Source of the DNA: Verrucomicrobium sp. BvORR106
Lineage (GTDB): Bacteria > Verrucomicrobiota > Verrucomicrobiia > Verrucomicrobiales > Verrucomicrobiaceae
Assembly (NCBI RefSeq): GCF_000739655.1
Contig: NZ_BATR01000112.1
Span: forward strand, 1 to 64,000
DNA length: 64,000 nucleotides
Direction: 5' to 3'
In this document: positions 42,134-50,283 of the stretch, one piece after another
Layout: every line of letters begins with the position of its first letter
How positions within the stretch are numbered: position 1 is the first letter of the stretch
Translations under genes and position numbers: made by a program
The notes under the pieces: generated by a model
What the model saw: only the letters and a program-made list of their open reading frames with translations
The model's database searches: none
Told to the model about the DNA's origin: nothing

Positions 42134-43768
42134 ATGCCCTTGCTGCGCTTTCTCACCCCTCTGGCACTCTGTCTGGCTTTCGCCGGTAAATCCGCCGCCC
42201 ATCCAGGGCAGGCGGATCCCGTTGAGTACCCCTTCGTGGCGGGCTTTGACCGCTTCTACTCCGCGGAGGATGATGAGGATCATCTTGCGCAGGGCGGGAT
42301 GCTGCTGCTCCAGGAGTTCAACTGCACCGGCTGCCATGCTGCGCCGAAGGGCTGGGAGGAGCGCCTGGAAACGCGCCCCAAAGTGGCGCTGGATGGAGTC
42401 GGCAGTCGTTTGAGCGCCGACGAACTCTGGCTCTTCATCCGGAGCCCCCAACATCGCAAGAAGGGCACCCTCATGCCGGGTCTGTTCGCCGGCGAGGATC
42501 GGGATCCAAAGGTGGTGGAGGCGCTGACGGTGTACCTCGCCAGCCTGAAGAAGGAGCCCAAGAAATTTCCGCAAGGAGACGTGGAGCGTGGACGCCAGCT
42601 CTACCACACGATCGGCTGTGTGGCCTGCCATGAGCCCGCAGCGCTCACGGATTACAAACCCATCGAGGCCCCGCCTGGGCTGGATGTGGAGAAGCCAGGG
42701 CTGCCCTCGGTGCCCCTGCTGCTGGCAGACAAGTACGACTTTCACGCCCTGGCGGCCTTCCTCCAGGATCCCCTGAGCATCCGCCACGCCGGGCGCATGC
42801 CTGCCACGGAGCTTTCCGACCAGGAGTCGGCCGACGTGGCCGCGTACCTGCAGTTGAACCGCGAACCCTCGAACACCATGGAGCGCACGCTGCTGGCGTT
42901 GCCTCCTCAAACCCCGGAGGAGGGGCGCAAGCAGTTTGTGGCCCAGGGCTGCACGGCCTGCCATGATGCTGGCAAGGTGGAGCCGCTGCCCCGGGTGAAG
43001 CCGCTGAAAGAGGTGCAGGTGACGCAGGGGTGTCTCTCCACCACGAAGAAGGCGGGCATCCCGGACTACGGCATGAGTGATCTGCAGCGTCGCGCAATGC
43101 TGCTGGCGCTGAAAGACGTGCAGGGCACCACGCCACCGCCGCGGTCCACGCTGCAGACCGTGGACGCCTTCCTCATGAAGATGAACTGCTACGCCTGCCA
43201 CGAGTGGCGGGGCACCGGCGGGCTGGAGGAGCCCCGCGCGCAGTACCTGACGGTGTATGATGCGGCGGCGCATTCCCTGGGGGAACTGGGCCGCCTGCCG
43301 CCCAAGCTGGACGTGGCCGGCCGCAAGCTGACGGATGAATGGTTTGCCAAACTGCTCTGGGGTACCGGGGGAGGAGTGCGCAACTACATGACCACCCGCA
43401 TGCCCCGGTTCGGCCAGGACAACTGCGTGGGCTTCCTGCCCGCCCTCAAGGAATCAGCCAAGCCCGAGAAGCCGATCGCGATTGATACCAGCGGTCTGCT
43501 CAAGCATCACCGCTCTGAGCTGGGGCGCGGTCTCATGGGCGTAGGGACCGGGGGCTTGGGCTGTGTGTCCTGTCACGGTCTGAAGGATCGCAAGTCGCTC
43601 GGCGTGCCGGTGATCAATCTCACCCACACGGTCCACCGTCTGACACCAGAGTATTTCAAAGAACTCCTGATCAATCCCCAAGTCACGCAGCCCGGCACGC
43701 TGATGCCGCCGCTCTTTATGGGGCGGAAAAGGCCGACCAGGAGATCGAGCAGCTGTGGACGTATCTGA
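42134..43768 (+). CDS. multi-haem c-type cytochrome, 5' part of a frameshifted gene
   Basis: 544 residues from MPLLRFLTPLALCLAFAGKS (signal peptide). Five CxxCH haem sites are visible: CTGCH, CVACH, CTACH, CYACH and CVSCH. Repeated LYHTIGCVACHEPA-like units identify the Verrucomicrobia/Planctomycetes cytochrome group that accepts electrons from sorbosone-type dehydrogenases. At 43722-43735 the frame is lost in a run of four As: the last 15 residues are out of register, while the next frame continues ADQEIEQLWTYLKELDQSRL without a gap. One added A would restore a protein of about 749 residues. It is either a recent mutation or a sequencing error. Confidence 0.82.
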   Translation: MPLLRFLTPLALCLAFAGKSAAHPGQADPVEYPFVAGFDRFYSAEDDEDHLAQGGMLLLQEFNCTGCHAAPKGWEERLETRPKVALDGVGSRLSADELWLFIRSPQHRKKGTLMPGLFAGEDRDPKVVEALTVYLASLKKEPKKFPQGDVERGRQLYHTIGCVACHEPAALTDYKPIEAPPGLDVEKPGLPSVPLLLADKYDFHALAAFLQDPLSIRHAGRMPATELSDQESADVAAYLQLNREPSNTMERTLLALPPQTPEEGRKQFVAQGCTACHDAGKVEPLPRVKPLKEVQVTQGCLSTTKKAGIPDYGMSDLQRRAMLLALKDVQGTTPPPRSTLQTVDAFLMKMNCYACHEWRGTGGLEEPRAQYLTVYDAAAHSLGELGRLPPKLDVAGRKLTDEWFAKLLWGTGGGVRNYMTTRMPRFGQDNCVGFLPALKESAKPEKPIAIDTSGLLKHHRSELGRGLMGVGTGGLGCVSCHGLKDRKSLGVPVINLTHTVHRLTPEYFKELLINPQVTQPGTLMPPLFMGRKRPTRRSSSCGRI

Positions 43769-43788
43769 AGGAGCTGGATCAATCCCGG

Positions 43789-44382
43789 TTGCCCGAAGGT
43801 CTCCTCCAGACCGGGGACTATGAAATCAAGCCGGAGAAATCTGACCGTCCGGTGGTGTTCCGAACCTTCCTGGAAGGCGCAGGCATGCAGGCGGTGACGG
43901 TGGGCAGCCCGAAGGGCGTGCATGCGGCGTTTGATGCGCTGGAGATGCATTGGGCCGTGGTCTGGAAGGGGCGCTTTGTGGATGCCATGACGACCTGGGA
44001 AGAGCGGGCCATGACGCCAGCCAAGCCGCTGGGCACCCTGGGGCCGGCCCTGCCCGTGCGCATGCCGCTGGCCCGTCTGAAATCTGCCAGCGATCCGTGG
44101 CCAGATGCCTGTGGTGAAGCGGCGGGGTATCACTATCTGGGCTACCGCACCACCAAGGATGGCACGCCTGTCTTCCTCTATGAGGTGGACGGGCTGAAGG
44201 TGCAGGATACCATGATCCCGGCACCTGAAGGAAAGGGCCTGCTCAGGAAGATCACCATCACTGGGGCTGGCGATGCCGCCGCTGCAGGGTGGTATTTCCT
44301 GGGGGTGGACACGAAAGCAAAACCCCAACCGGTGATCCTGAACAAAGGGACGGTGGAGTTCGAGGAATTAATCAAGTTTTAA
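43789..44382 (+). CDS. 3' part of the frameshifted cytochrome gene
   Basis: 197 residues as read from ATG 43789, but the homologous frame extends back to about 43722 (GAEKADQEIEQLWTYLKELD). The content is a haem-free C-terminal domain: LLQTGDYEIKPEKSDRPVVF, FLEGAGMQAVTVGSPKGVHA and AFDALEMHWAVVWKGRFVDA. This is typical of the tail that follows the cytochrome domains in this protein family. It should be fused to the preceding entry in an intact gene. The next gene starts 7 bp downstream, consistent with a tight operon. Confidence 0.75.
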   Translation: MPEGLLQTGDYEIKPEKSDRPVVFRTFLEGAGMQAVTVGSPKGVHAAFDALEMHWAVVWKGRFVDAMTTWEERAMTPAKPLGTLGPALPVRMPLARLKSASDPWPDACGEAAGYHYLGYRTTKDGTPVFLYEVDGLKVQDTMIPAPEGKGLLRKITITGAGDAAAAGWYFLGVDTKAKPQPVILNKGTVEFEELIKF

Positions 44383-44388
44383 CGCGTC

Positions 44389-45894
44389 ATGCGAAAGTAC
44401 ATTTCCACCGGGCTCCCCATGCTGGCTGCCCTTCTCATGGCCCAGCTTCCTGCCGCGGCCCGGGCCGCTGGTGCGAACCCCGCCTACACCGTGACCCCCT
44501 ATGTGCTGCCGGATGGGGTGAAACTGGAGGCGAGCGGCCTGGCCGTGCTGCCGGATGGCCGGCTGGCAGTCTCTGTGCGCAAAGGGGAGATCTGGATCCT
44601 GGATCATCCTGAGGCAGACCCCGCCGACGCCAAGGCCGTGGGGTATCACCTTTACGCCTCCGGTTTGCATGAGCCGCTCGGGCTGCTCTCGCATGACGGT
44701 GCCCTCTACACCGTGCAGCGCTCAGAACTCACCAAGATCCGGGACACAGACGGGGACGGCGTTGCTGACGAATACCTGGCGGTGGCCAAGGGATGGGGGG
44801 TAAGCGGAAACTACCACGAGTATGCCTACGGCCCTGTGCTGGATCGTGAGGGGAACTTCTGGATCACGCTGAATGCCTCCATGGGCGCCCCGGTGAAATT
44901 GGCCGGACACCGCGCCGTGGAGAAACACTGGCGGGGCTGGGCGGTGAGCGTCTCCCCCGACGGGAAGTTGTCTCCCATGAGTGCAGGTCTGCGCTCGCCC
45001 TGCGGGATCGCGGTGAACGCGGAAAACGATGTGTTCTGCACGGACCAGCAGGGGAACTGGTGGAGCACCAATCCGCTGTTGCATCTGCGTAAGGGGGCGT
45101 TCTTCGGCCATGCAGACTCTCTGCCGGACGCCCAGTTGCCCCAGTCACCGGTTGCCGATCCCGGGAAGCTGCCGCAGGGAATCACGGTGGTGGAGGCCTC
45201 CCGCCAGGTGAAGGGGTTCGCGCTGCCGGCCGTGTGGTTCCCGTACGTGAAGGCGGGTCAGAGCCCCACCGGCCTGGTCTGTGACCTTACGGGAGGAAAG
45301 TTTGGCCCGTTCGAGAAACAGATGTTCGTGGGCGAGTTTGTGCTCTCCGGCGTGAATCGTGTTTTTCTGGAGAAGGTGGGGGGTGAGTACCAGGGGGCGG
45401 TATTTCGCTTTCAGGACGGACTGCAGAGTGCCGCCCTCAGCCTGGCCTTCCTCAAGGATGGCTCCCTGCTGGTAGGCGAGTCCAACCGCGGCTGGAACTC
45501 CCAAGGTACCCGCTCCTTTGGCCTGGAGCGCATCCAGTGGACCGGCCAGACACCGTTTGAGATCCAGAAGATGGAGGCGCAGCCCGAGGGCTTCCGCGTG
45601 ACCTTCACCGATGAGGTTGATCCCGCCACCGCCAGCGCGCCTGGCAACTATCAGATGAGCAGCTACACCTATCTCTATCATCAGAAGTATGGGGGAGATG
45701 AGGTGGAGACCAAGCCTGTGGTGATCTCGAAAGTGACCCTGGAACCTGGTGCCAAATGCGTCCTCCTAAAGTGTGAGGACCTGCGGGAAGGTTATGTTCA
45801 CGAACTCGTCATTCCGGGCGTGCGTTCTAAAAAAGGGGCGCAACTCGCTCACCCTGAAGGCTATTACACGCTAAATCGCATTCCAGGGAAATGA
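44389..45894 (+). CDS. beta-propeller dehydrogenase (L-sorbosone dehydrogenase-like)
   Basis: A 501-residue exported protein (MRKYISTGLPMLAALLMAQL then PAAARAAG). The propeller repeats carry the family phrases: EASGLAVLPDGRLAVSVRKG, LHEPLGLLSHDGALYTVQRS, TKIRDTDGDGVADEYLAVAK, YGPVLDREGNFWITLN and PCGIAVNAENDVFCTDQQGN. In Planctomycetes and Verrucomicrobia, such proteins pair with multi-haem cytochromes and are thought to oxidise sugars using a quinone or PQQ-like cofactor. It is the last gene of the operon that begins with the epimerase. The C-terminal ~100 residues are an immunoglobulin-like domain. Confidence 0.78.
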   Translation: MRKYISTGLPMLAALLMAQLPAAARAAGANPAYTVTPYVLPDGVKLEASGLAVLPDGRLAVSVRKGEIWILDHPEADPADAKAVGYHLYASGLHEPLGLLSHDGALYTVQRSELTKIRDTDGDGVADEYLAVAKGWGVSGNYHEYAYGPVLDREGNFWITLNASMGAPVKLAGHRAVEKHWRGWAVSVSPDGKLSPMSAGLRSPCGIAVNAENDVFCTDQQGNWWSTNPLLHLRKGAFFGHADSLPDAQLPQSPVADPGKLPQGITVVEASRQVKGFALPAVWFPYVKAGQSPTGLVCDLTGGKFGPFEKQMFVGEFVLSGVNRVFLEKVGGEYQGAVFRFQDGLQSAALSLAFLKDGSLLVGESNRGWNSQGTRSFGLERIQWTGQTPFEIQKMEAQPEGFRVTFTDEVDPATASAPGNYQMSSYTYLYHQKYGGDEVETKPVVISKVTLEPGAKCVLLKCEDLREGYVHELVIPGVRSKKGAQLAHPEGYYTLNRIPGK

Positions 45895-45940
45895 GGCGGA
45901 CCGGGCCAGTGAAAATTATTTCAAAAAAATTCGCCCCGCA

Positions 45941-45970
45941 TTGAACACACGGGATAGGAGGCACTCTAAT
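45941..45970 (+). promoter_or_regulatory. promoter of sRNA copy 1
   Basis: TTGAAC (45941-45946), 18-bp spacer, TCTAAT (45965-45970). The predicted start near 45977 falls just ahead of the first hairpin. Confidence 0.65.
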
Positions 45971-45976
45971 CTATCT

Positions 45977-46120
45977 GTAGTGTTGTGTGAGTGATTACCA
46001 ACACTGCTGTCTTGAGAGTGATTGGTTGTTGTCAATCAAACCCGCGCAAGCGGGATATGTGTTGAGGTTGATGCCAAAAGGGCTGGGCGAATGGGAGTTC
46101 GCCCAGCCCAACTCTTTTTT
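45977..46120 (+). ncRNA. structured small RNA, copy 1 of a tandem pair
   Basis: About 144 nt between a promoter and a strong terminator. Four hairpins in order: AGTGTTG/CAACACT (45979-45985 with 45999-46005); GATTG/CAATC (46020-46024 with 46033-46037); CCCGC-GCAA-GCGGG with a GNRA tetraloop (46041-46054); and the terminator stem. A second copy at 46255-46397 differs at four positions before the tail. Two of them form a compensatory T-A to C-G change in hairpin 1, and one turns a G-C pair into G-U in hairpin 2. That supports RNA structure over coding. A GTG frame (45987) reads through, but it runs through the terminator hairpin. No known RNA family was recognised. Confidence 0.75.
46080..46120 (+). 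terminator. terminator of sRNA copy 1
   Basis: GGGCTGGGCGAA (46080-46091) pairs perfectly with TTCGCCCAGCCC (46098-46109) around a 6-nt loop, followed after a short AACTC by six Ts. Confidence 0.85.
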
Positions 46121-46218
46121 GGGGATGAGTCACCAATCAAGAGGGTGGTGCTTGTCCGCGGGGAGCGAGACCGTCTGGAGAGAACTGTGAAATCTCTTAT
46201 CTGACAATTTGGGATTCT

Positions 46219-46247
46219 TTGAACACTCTCCATCCTACCCGTACTAA
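46219..46247 (+). promoter_or_regulatory. promoter of sRNA copy 2
   Basis: TTGAAC (46219-46224), 17-bp spacer, TACTAA (46242-46247). The hexamers and spacing resemble those before copy 1, although the spacer differs. Confidence 0.6.
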
Positions 46248-46254
46248 CTCTACT

Positions 46255-46397
46255 GTAGTGCTGTGTGAGTGATTACCAGCACTGCTGTCTTGAGAGTGAT
46301 TGGTTGTTGTCAATTAAACCCGCGCAAGCGGGATATGTGTTGAGGTTGATGCCAATAGGGCTGGGCGAATGGGAGTTCGCCCAGCCCAATTTTTTTT
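46255..46397 (+). ncRNA. structured small RNA, copy 2 of a tandem pair
   Basis: Near-identical twin of the RNA at 45977. Hairpins: AGTGCTG/CAGCACT (46257-46263 with 46277-46283, the compensated pair), GATTG/CAATT (46298-46302 with 46311-46315, one G-U), the same GCAA-capped stem (46319-46332) and terminator. It is 278 bp downstream of copy 1 in the same direction with its own promoter, so it is a separate gene rather than a processing product. Possible roles include a trans-acting regulator pair or a protein-binding decoy; the conserved unpaired segment TGCTGTCTTGAGAGT between hairpins 1 and 2 could be a seed region. Confidence 0.75.
46358..46397 (+). terminator. terminator of sRNA copy 2
   Basis: Same 12-bp stem as copy 1 (46358-46369 with 46376-46387), followed by AA and eight Ts. 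Confidence 0.87.
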
Positions 46398-46457
46398 GTG
46401 ACGGGTTGGTCACTTTGGCTTTACAATGTAATAGCATCGGTGATACAGATCGCATCG

Positions 46458-46649
46458 ATGAAACTTACCCCCGTTATTTTTGCATTCACAGCGCTGTTTG
46501 TTCAGGCCTCTTGTACCACGAGTCCCCATGCCGGGGATATTGTCTCTGAGAAGGTTGTCCACTTTGCGGGGAAAAGGTTTGTGCAGCAGCGCATTGTGCT
46601 GACGACCGATCCCTACGAAACGGAGCTTCGCTCGATCCAGATCCGCTAA
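46458..46649 (+). CDS. small exported protein, possible lipoprotein
   Basis: 63 residues from MKLTPVIFAFTALFVQASCT. The hydrophobic start and a Cys at residue 19 in VQASC suggest a lipoprotein, though the -3 Gln is atypical. The remainder (GDIVSEKVVHFAGKRFVQQR, then IVLTTDPYETELRSI) is beta-like. It begins 60 bp after the second sRNA terminator. No family was recognised. Confidence 0.45.
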   Translation: MKLTPVIFAFTALFVQASCTTSPHAGDIVSEKVVHFAGKRFVQQRIVLTTDPYETELRSIQIR

Positions 46650-46673
46650 GGGGGCTTATGAAGCTGGGGCTCC

Positions 46674-47528
46674 TCAGGGGCGCCCAGCTCGCACCACCTT
46701 CACCCAGGTGGTCTCACCACAGTATGCAGCGGCCTTGGCAGCCAGGGCTGCTGCATCTGTTTCTGACTGTGCTACCGCAAAGACGGTCGAGCCAGAGCCG
46801 GACATGAGGGCGGCGTGAGTCTCCACCTGGTCCAACAGCCACATCTTGAGCGTTGGCAGCAGCGACCATTTTTCAAACACAGGGCGTTCCAGGTCATTCA
46901 CCATGAGCCCCCAAGGACAGATTTGCGGGGCGTAGAGCACTCCTTGAAGCTGGGAGGAGGTGCTCCACTGCTTGTAAGCCCACGGGGTGGGGATGCCGAA
47001 GGGCGGCTTGATCAGCACCACCGGTAGTTGCCAGGGGAAATCTACCGCGGTGAGCACCTCGCCACGTCCAGTGGCATCGCAAACAGCATCATACAGGAAG
47101 AACGGCACGTCAGACCCCAGCTGGGAGCCCAGGGTGACCAGCGTTTCCTGGGAGAGGGGATGTCCAGCGAGCAGGTTGAGCCCGCGCAGCGTCATGGCGG
47201 CATTGCTGCTGCCGCCCCCCAGCCCGGCTCCATGGGGGATCCGTTTTTCCAGATGCAAGCTCCAGGACTGGACCGTCCCCGTCGCTTTCTCGAAGGCGCG
47301 CACGGCCTTCATCACGAGATTCGTCTCATCTGTGGGCAGGGACGTGTCGGTGCAGGTCAGCTCGCTTTTTCCAGCAGTTGCTCCCTCAGAGAAGGACAGG
47401 GTGTCACTCAGGTCCAGCGGGCAGAGGCGGGTGTCGAGAGCATGAAAACCGTCCTCCCGCTTGCCCAGCACCCGCAGGTGCAGGTTGATCTTGGCGGGGG
47501 AGGTGAGCTGGAGAACAGGTGACGACAT
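46674..47528 (-). CDS. ispE: 4-diphosphocytidyl-2-C-methyl-D-erythritol kinase
   Basis: A 284-residue GHMP kinase of the non-mevalonate isoprenoid pathway; it phosphorylates CDP-methylerythritol. The first motif is LTSPAKINLHLRVLGKREDG with FHALDTRL, the ATP loop is IPHGAGLGGGSSNAAMTLRG, and the C-terminal MSGSGSTVFAVAQSE is the third GHMP motif. Start 47528 (MSSPVLQ) fits the family; the frame continues to 47627 without support. The upstream region shares a gap with the divergent metalloprotease gene. Confidence 0.95.
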   Translation of the reverse strand: MSSPVLQLTSPAKINLHLRVLGKREDGFHALDTRLCPLDLSDTLSFSEGATAGKSELTCTDTSLPTDETNLVMKAVRAFEKATGTVQSWSLHLEKRIPHGAGLGGGSSNAAMTLRGLNLLAGHPLSQETLVTLGSQLGSDVPFFLYDAVCDATGRGEVLTAVDFPWQLPVVLIKPPFGIPTPWAYKQWSTSSQLQGVLYAPQICPWGLMVNDLERPVFEKWSLLPTLKMWLLDQVETHAALMSGSGSTVFAVAQSETDAAALAAKAAAYCGETTWVKVVRAGRP

Positions 47529-47723
47529 TACCTTCGTGAATACGCGGTTCAGGCCTCTGGTCAACGAGGATGCTTTCCGATGCGAATGTTCAAAAAAGCC
47601 AGACGAATTATCCAAAAAACTTGTCAAATTCCTGCTTATTCAAGTAGCCTTGGCAAAAATTCACATGGTCCCTAGAGGAGGTTCCATGGGGCGGACATTT
47701 GGCACGTTTTTGTCATTCACGTC

Positions 47724-49304
47724 ATGAAGAATCTCAAGCGACCCCCCGCTAAGAAGTCGCCAGCAAAGAAGGCCGCTCCATCTGCGAGGAAACCCGCTCT
47801 GGTAAAGTCGAAGGCTGTACCTGCCCCCGCCTCAGTTGCGAAGAAGCCGGAGCCCAAGGCTGCCTCGAAGCCGGCAGCGAAGCCCGTCGCGCCTGCGGTC
47901 GTGTCCATCGCCGCCTGGGAAGATGATCCTGAGTCAGGGCTAAAGCTTGCCCACCGTTCTCCGGCCACCCTTACGTTAGGGAGCCTGCCGCTTCAGTTGC
48001 GGGGGGAGGCACCCAAGCCGGGGCTGTACCCACCTGGGACGGACCCTTTTCGCTATTGGAATGCTGCGGACGCCCTGAGACGGGCGCGGGAAGTGTGGCG
48101 CCCGCATCTGCCTGAGACGGTGCAGTGGCAGGGGGGAGCCCCGCTGGAGGTGGATGTAGCGGGCACGAATGATCTCAACGCCTACTACGACCGCAAGACC
48201 ATTTCTTTCTTCATGGGGGAGGTCAAAGGACGCCCCATTCACACCGCCGAAAGCCCGGATATTGTCGCACACGAGTTGGGCCATGCGGTGCTGGATGCTC
48301 TCCGGCCGGATTTGTGGGATGCGGCGCTCGATGAGGTGGCGGCGTTTCACGAGTCGTTTGGCGATATCACCGCCCTGTTGACCGCCTTGCAGCTGGAGTC
48401 AGTGTGTGAGCACGTCATCAAAGAAACAGGAGGGCTCATTTACCAGAATTCCACGCTGTCGCGCATCGCTGTGCAGTATGGCAAGGCGGTGCATGATCTG
48501 AACTCCGGCTCTGCGCCGCCAGACTGCCTGCGGAACGCGGTGAATTCCTTATTCTACCGGGAGCCCATGCACCTGCCTCCCATGGCACCGCATTCTGAGC
48601 TGTCCTCAGATCCTCATTCCTTTTCCCGAGTTTTTACCTCTGGATTCTTCGAGGCCATGGCGGGCATGCTCAAGGTGCATGCCGCAGAGCCGACCGCTGC
48701 AGATCTTCTTTCCGTCGCGAAAGATGCTGCAGCCCTGCTGGCAAAAGCGGTGCGGACAGCAGCACTCAGCGCCGCCTTCTACAGTGAGGTGGCCGCCCAG
48801 GTAATCTGGGCGGATGCCGCGCTGTTCAGCGGCAAGTATGATGAGGTGCTGCGCAGCGCCTTTGTGCGTCGGGGGCTGTTGAGCCTGGAGGCGGTACGCA
48901 GCCTGCGTGCCGAGGCCAACCGGGCGCTCAATACCGGCAAACCGACCCCAGGCGGCGATGAAATGCCGCGCGGCCGGGACATGATGATGCGCGCCACCGC
49001 CTATGGCTTGGGGGAGGGTGCCTTGGTCGTGCGCACTGCTTCGTTCTCACGCCGGGGCATGATTGCTCCAGCGGCACCGGACGCTGGCTCCACGCCGGTC
49101 CCGGGAGTGGAGCAGGCAACACAGTCCTTCCTGGAGACCCTCTTCCGTCGGGGGCGCGTGGATTTCAGCCTTTGCAAGCCGGGTCTGAGCAGCGTGCCCC
49201 ATACGCACGTGAAGCGAAAGACCCACTATCTGGTGGAACAAAATGGCCAGTATCACTTGCGTCGCCGGTGTTTTGATGAAGGGTTCGAGGACTTGATCGT
49301 CTGA
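47724..49304 (+). CDS. thermolysin-like metalloprotease with a histone-H1-like N-terminal tail
   Basis: A 526-residue protein. Residues 1-60 are a Lys/Ala/Pro tail (RPPAKKSPAKKAAPSARKPA) like eukaryotic histone H1 or bacterial nucleoid proteins, with no signal peptide. The catalytic part has IVAHELGHAVLDALRP (HExxH) and DEVAAFHESFGDITALL with the third ligand Glu, the gluzincin pattern of M4-type enzymes. A helical C-terminal domain follows, ending with FVRRGLLSLEAVRSLRAEAN and a tail carrying VEQNGQYHLRRRCFDEG. M4 enzymes are normally secreted; the basic tail and lack of signal suggest a DNA- or RNA-associated cytosolic role, which is inference. Confidence 0.75.
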   Translation: MKNLKRPPAKKSPAKKAAPSARKPALVKSKAVPAPASVAKKPEPKAASKPAAKPVAPAVVSIAAWEDDPESGLKLAHRSPATLTLGSLPLQLRGEAPKPGLYPPGTDPFRYWNAADALRRAREVWRPHLPETVQWQGGAPLEVDVAGTNDLNAYYDRKTISFFMGEVKGRPIHTAESPDIVAHELGHAVLDALRPDLWDAALDEVAAFHESFGDITALLTALQLESVCEHVIKETGGLIYQNSTLSRIAVQYGKAVHDLNSGSAPPDCLRNAVNSLFYREPMHLPPMAPHSELSSDPHSFSRVFTSGFFEAMAGMLKVHAAEPTAADLLSVAKDAAALLAKAVRTAALSAAFYSEVAAQVIWADAALFSGKYDEVLRSAFVRRGLLSLEAVRSLRAEANRALNTGKPTPGGDEMPRGRDMMMRATAYGLGEGALVVRTASFSRRGMIAPAAPDAGSTPVPGVEQATQSFLETLFRRGRVDFSLCKPGLSSVPHTHVKRKTHYLVEQNGQYHLRRRCFDEGFEDLIV

Positions 49305-49314
49305 TCCTTTGTCT

Positions 49315-49665
49315 ATGAAACTCGAGAAGGTAAAGTTTGTCCTCATGGCCCAGGACATGGACCGGGCCGTCGCGTTCTATGCAGACACCTTTGGTCTGCA
49401 AAAGGCCTTTGTCAGCCCTTGGTGGTCGGAGCTTCTGTTTGGCGATGCCATCGTGGCCCTGCACGGAGGAGGGGAGGGGGAACAAACCGTCACCAGCCTC
49501 AGCTTCCAGGTGGATGATGCCGCCGCGGCATGTGGCGTGATCGAAGCTGCCGGCGGGAGCATCGTAGAGCCGCCGGTGCAACGTGAAGGCGAGCCGATCA
49601 AACTCGGACGCTTCGCGGACCCTGAAGGGAACTTGGTAATGCTGACTCAGTACGTTGGGGAGTAG
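49315..49665 (+). CDS. VOC-superfamily (glyoxalase/bleomycin-resistance-like) protein
   Basis: 116 residues from ATG 49315. The vicinal-oxygen-chelate fold shows KFVLMAQDMDRAVAFYADTF, WSELLFGDAIVALHGGGEG, VTSLSFQVDDAAAACGVIEA and the closing RFADPEGNLVMLTQYVG with the metal Glu. Members isomerise, epimerise or bind small molecules such as hemithioacetals or antibiotics. It starts 10 bp after the metalloprotease stop and is likely co-transcribed. Confidence 0.88.
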   Translation: MKLEKVKFVLMAQDMDRAVAFYADTFGLQKAFVSPWWSELLFGDAIVALHGGGEGEQTVTSLSFQVDDAAAACGVIEAAGGSIVEPPVQREGEPIKLGRFADPEGNLVMLTQYVGE

Positions 49666-50283
49666 GGCGCGCGCTCGGCTGCGGGCCGCATAATCGGCCG
49701 TCAATGCGCCTTGGAGGCTCGGGGAGCGCACGCAGCGTTGGGACTCGCGAGGTGCACCCAAACATTCATGCAACATCGCATTCGAGCGACATGGAGGCGT
49801 TGAGGGAGGTGGGAGGAAAAGCGTCTGCTGTCGGCCTTCCCACCTGAGTATCATCGACGTACGGTACCCAACGTAGACTCGCTGGAAGCTCGCCAACGTT
49901 GGGCTTGTAGCAGAATCCTCTTCGAGGAAGAACTTCGACTGAGGGCGCGGGAGTTGCCGGTCCATTGGCGGCCACTCGAAAACCCGCGCGATTGGTCCGC
50001 TCACCTGAGGTTGACAACAACAAACGGTATTGGAGGTGAATGGGCAGAAGCGGCAGCCCTGGGGTGGTTGTGAGCTGAGGAGCGCTGGATGAGAGAGGTC
50101 GTCGGGGCCGCTGCCGCCGTCTTGGGATTGCAGGAAATTACGAGAGCCGCCAAAGCGGTGTCAAGCCACCGACACTCCAAGACGCTTCGCGACATTCGCC
50201 AATGCTGGAGCAGCAAGCCCCGTGTGGCATGGCGAATCAGCGCGTCCTCGTCTTGGAGGCGACGTTCTTCCGTGAAGAGGATA
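49666..50283. other. noncoding region with a diverged hairpin element
   Basis: No gene can be supported in this stretch. Bases 49866-49935 contain a hairpin (CCCAACGT 49867-49874 with ACGTTGGG 49896-49903) and the stretch GGGCTTGTAGCAGAATCCTC. Read in reverse complement, this resembles the hairpin element at 50240-50342, so the two look like old inverted copies of one repeat. Confidence 0.45.

Noticed and set aside
42059-43273. Leftward 404-codon frame over the cytochrome gene
   Set aside because: Antisense shadow of a G+C-rich gene; Arg/His/Leu-rich without domains.
43722-43735. Programmed -1 frameshift in the cytochrome gene
   Set aside because: The run CGG-AAA-AGG is not a good slippery heptamer and no downstream stem is obvious; a lost A is simpler.
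45987-46190. GTG-started peptide shared by both sRNA copies
   Set aside because: It runs through the terminator hairpin and diverges after it; the compensated stem change favours an RNA. Kept as an alternative to test.
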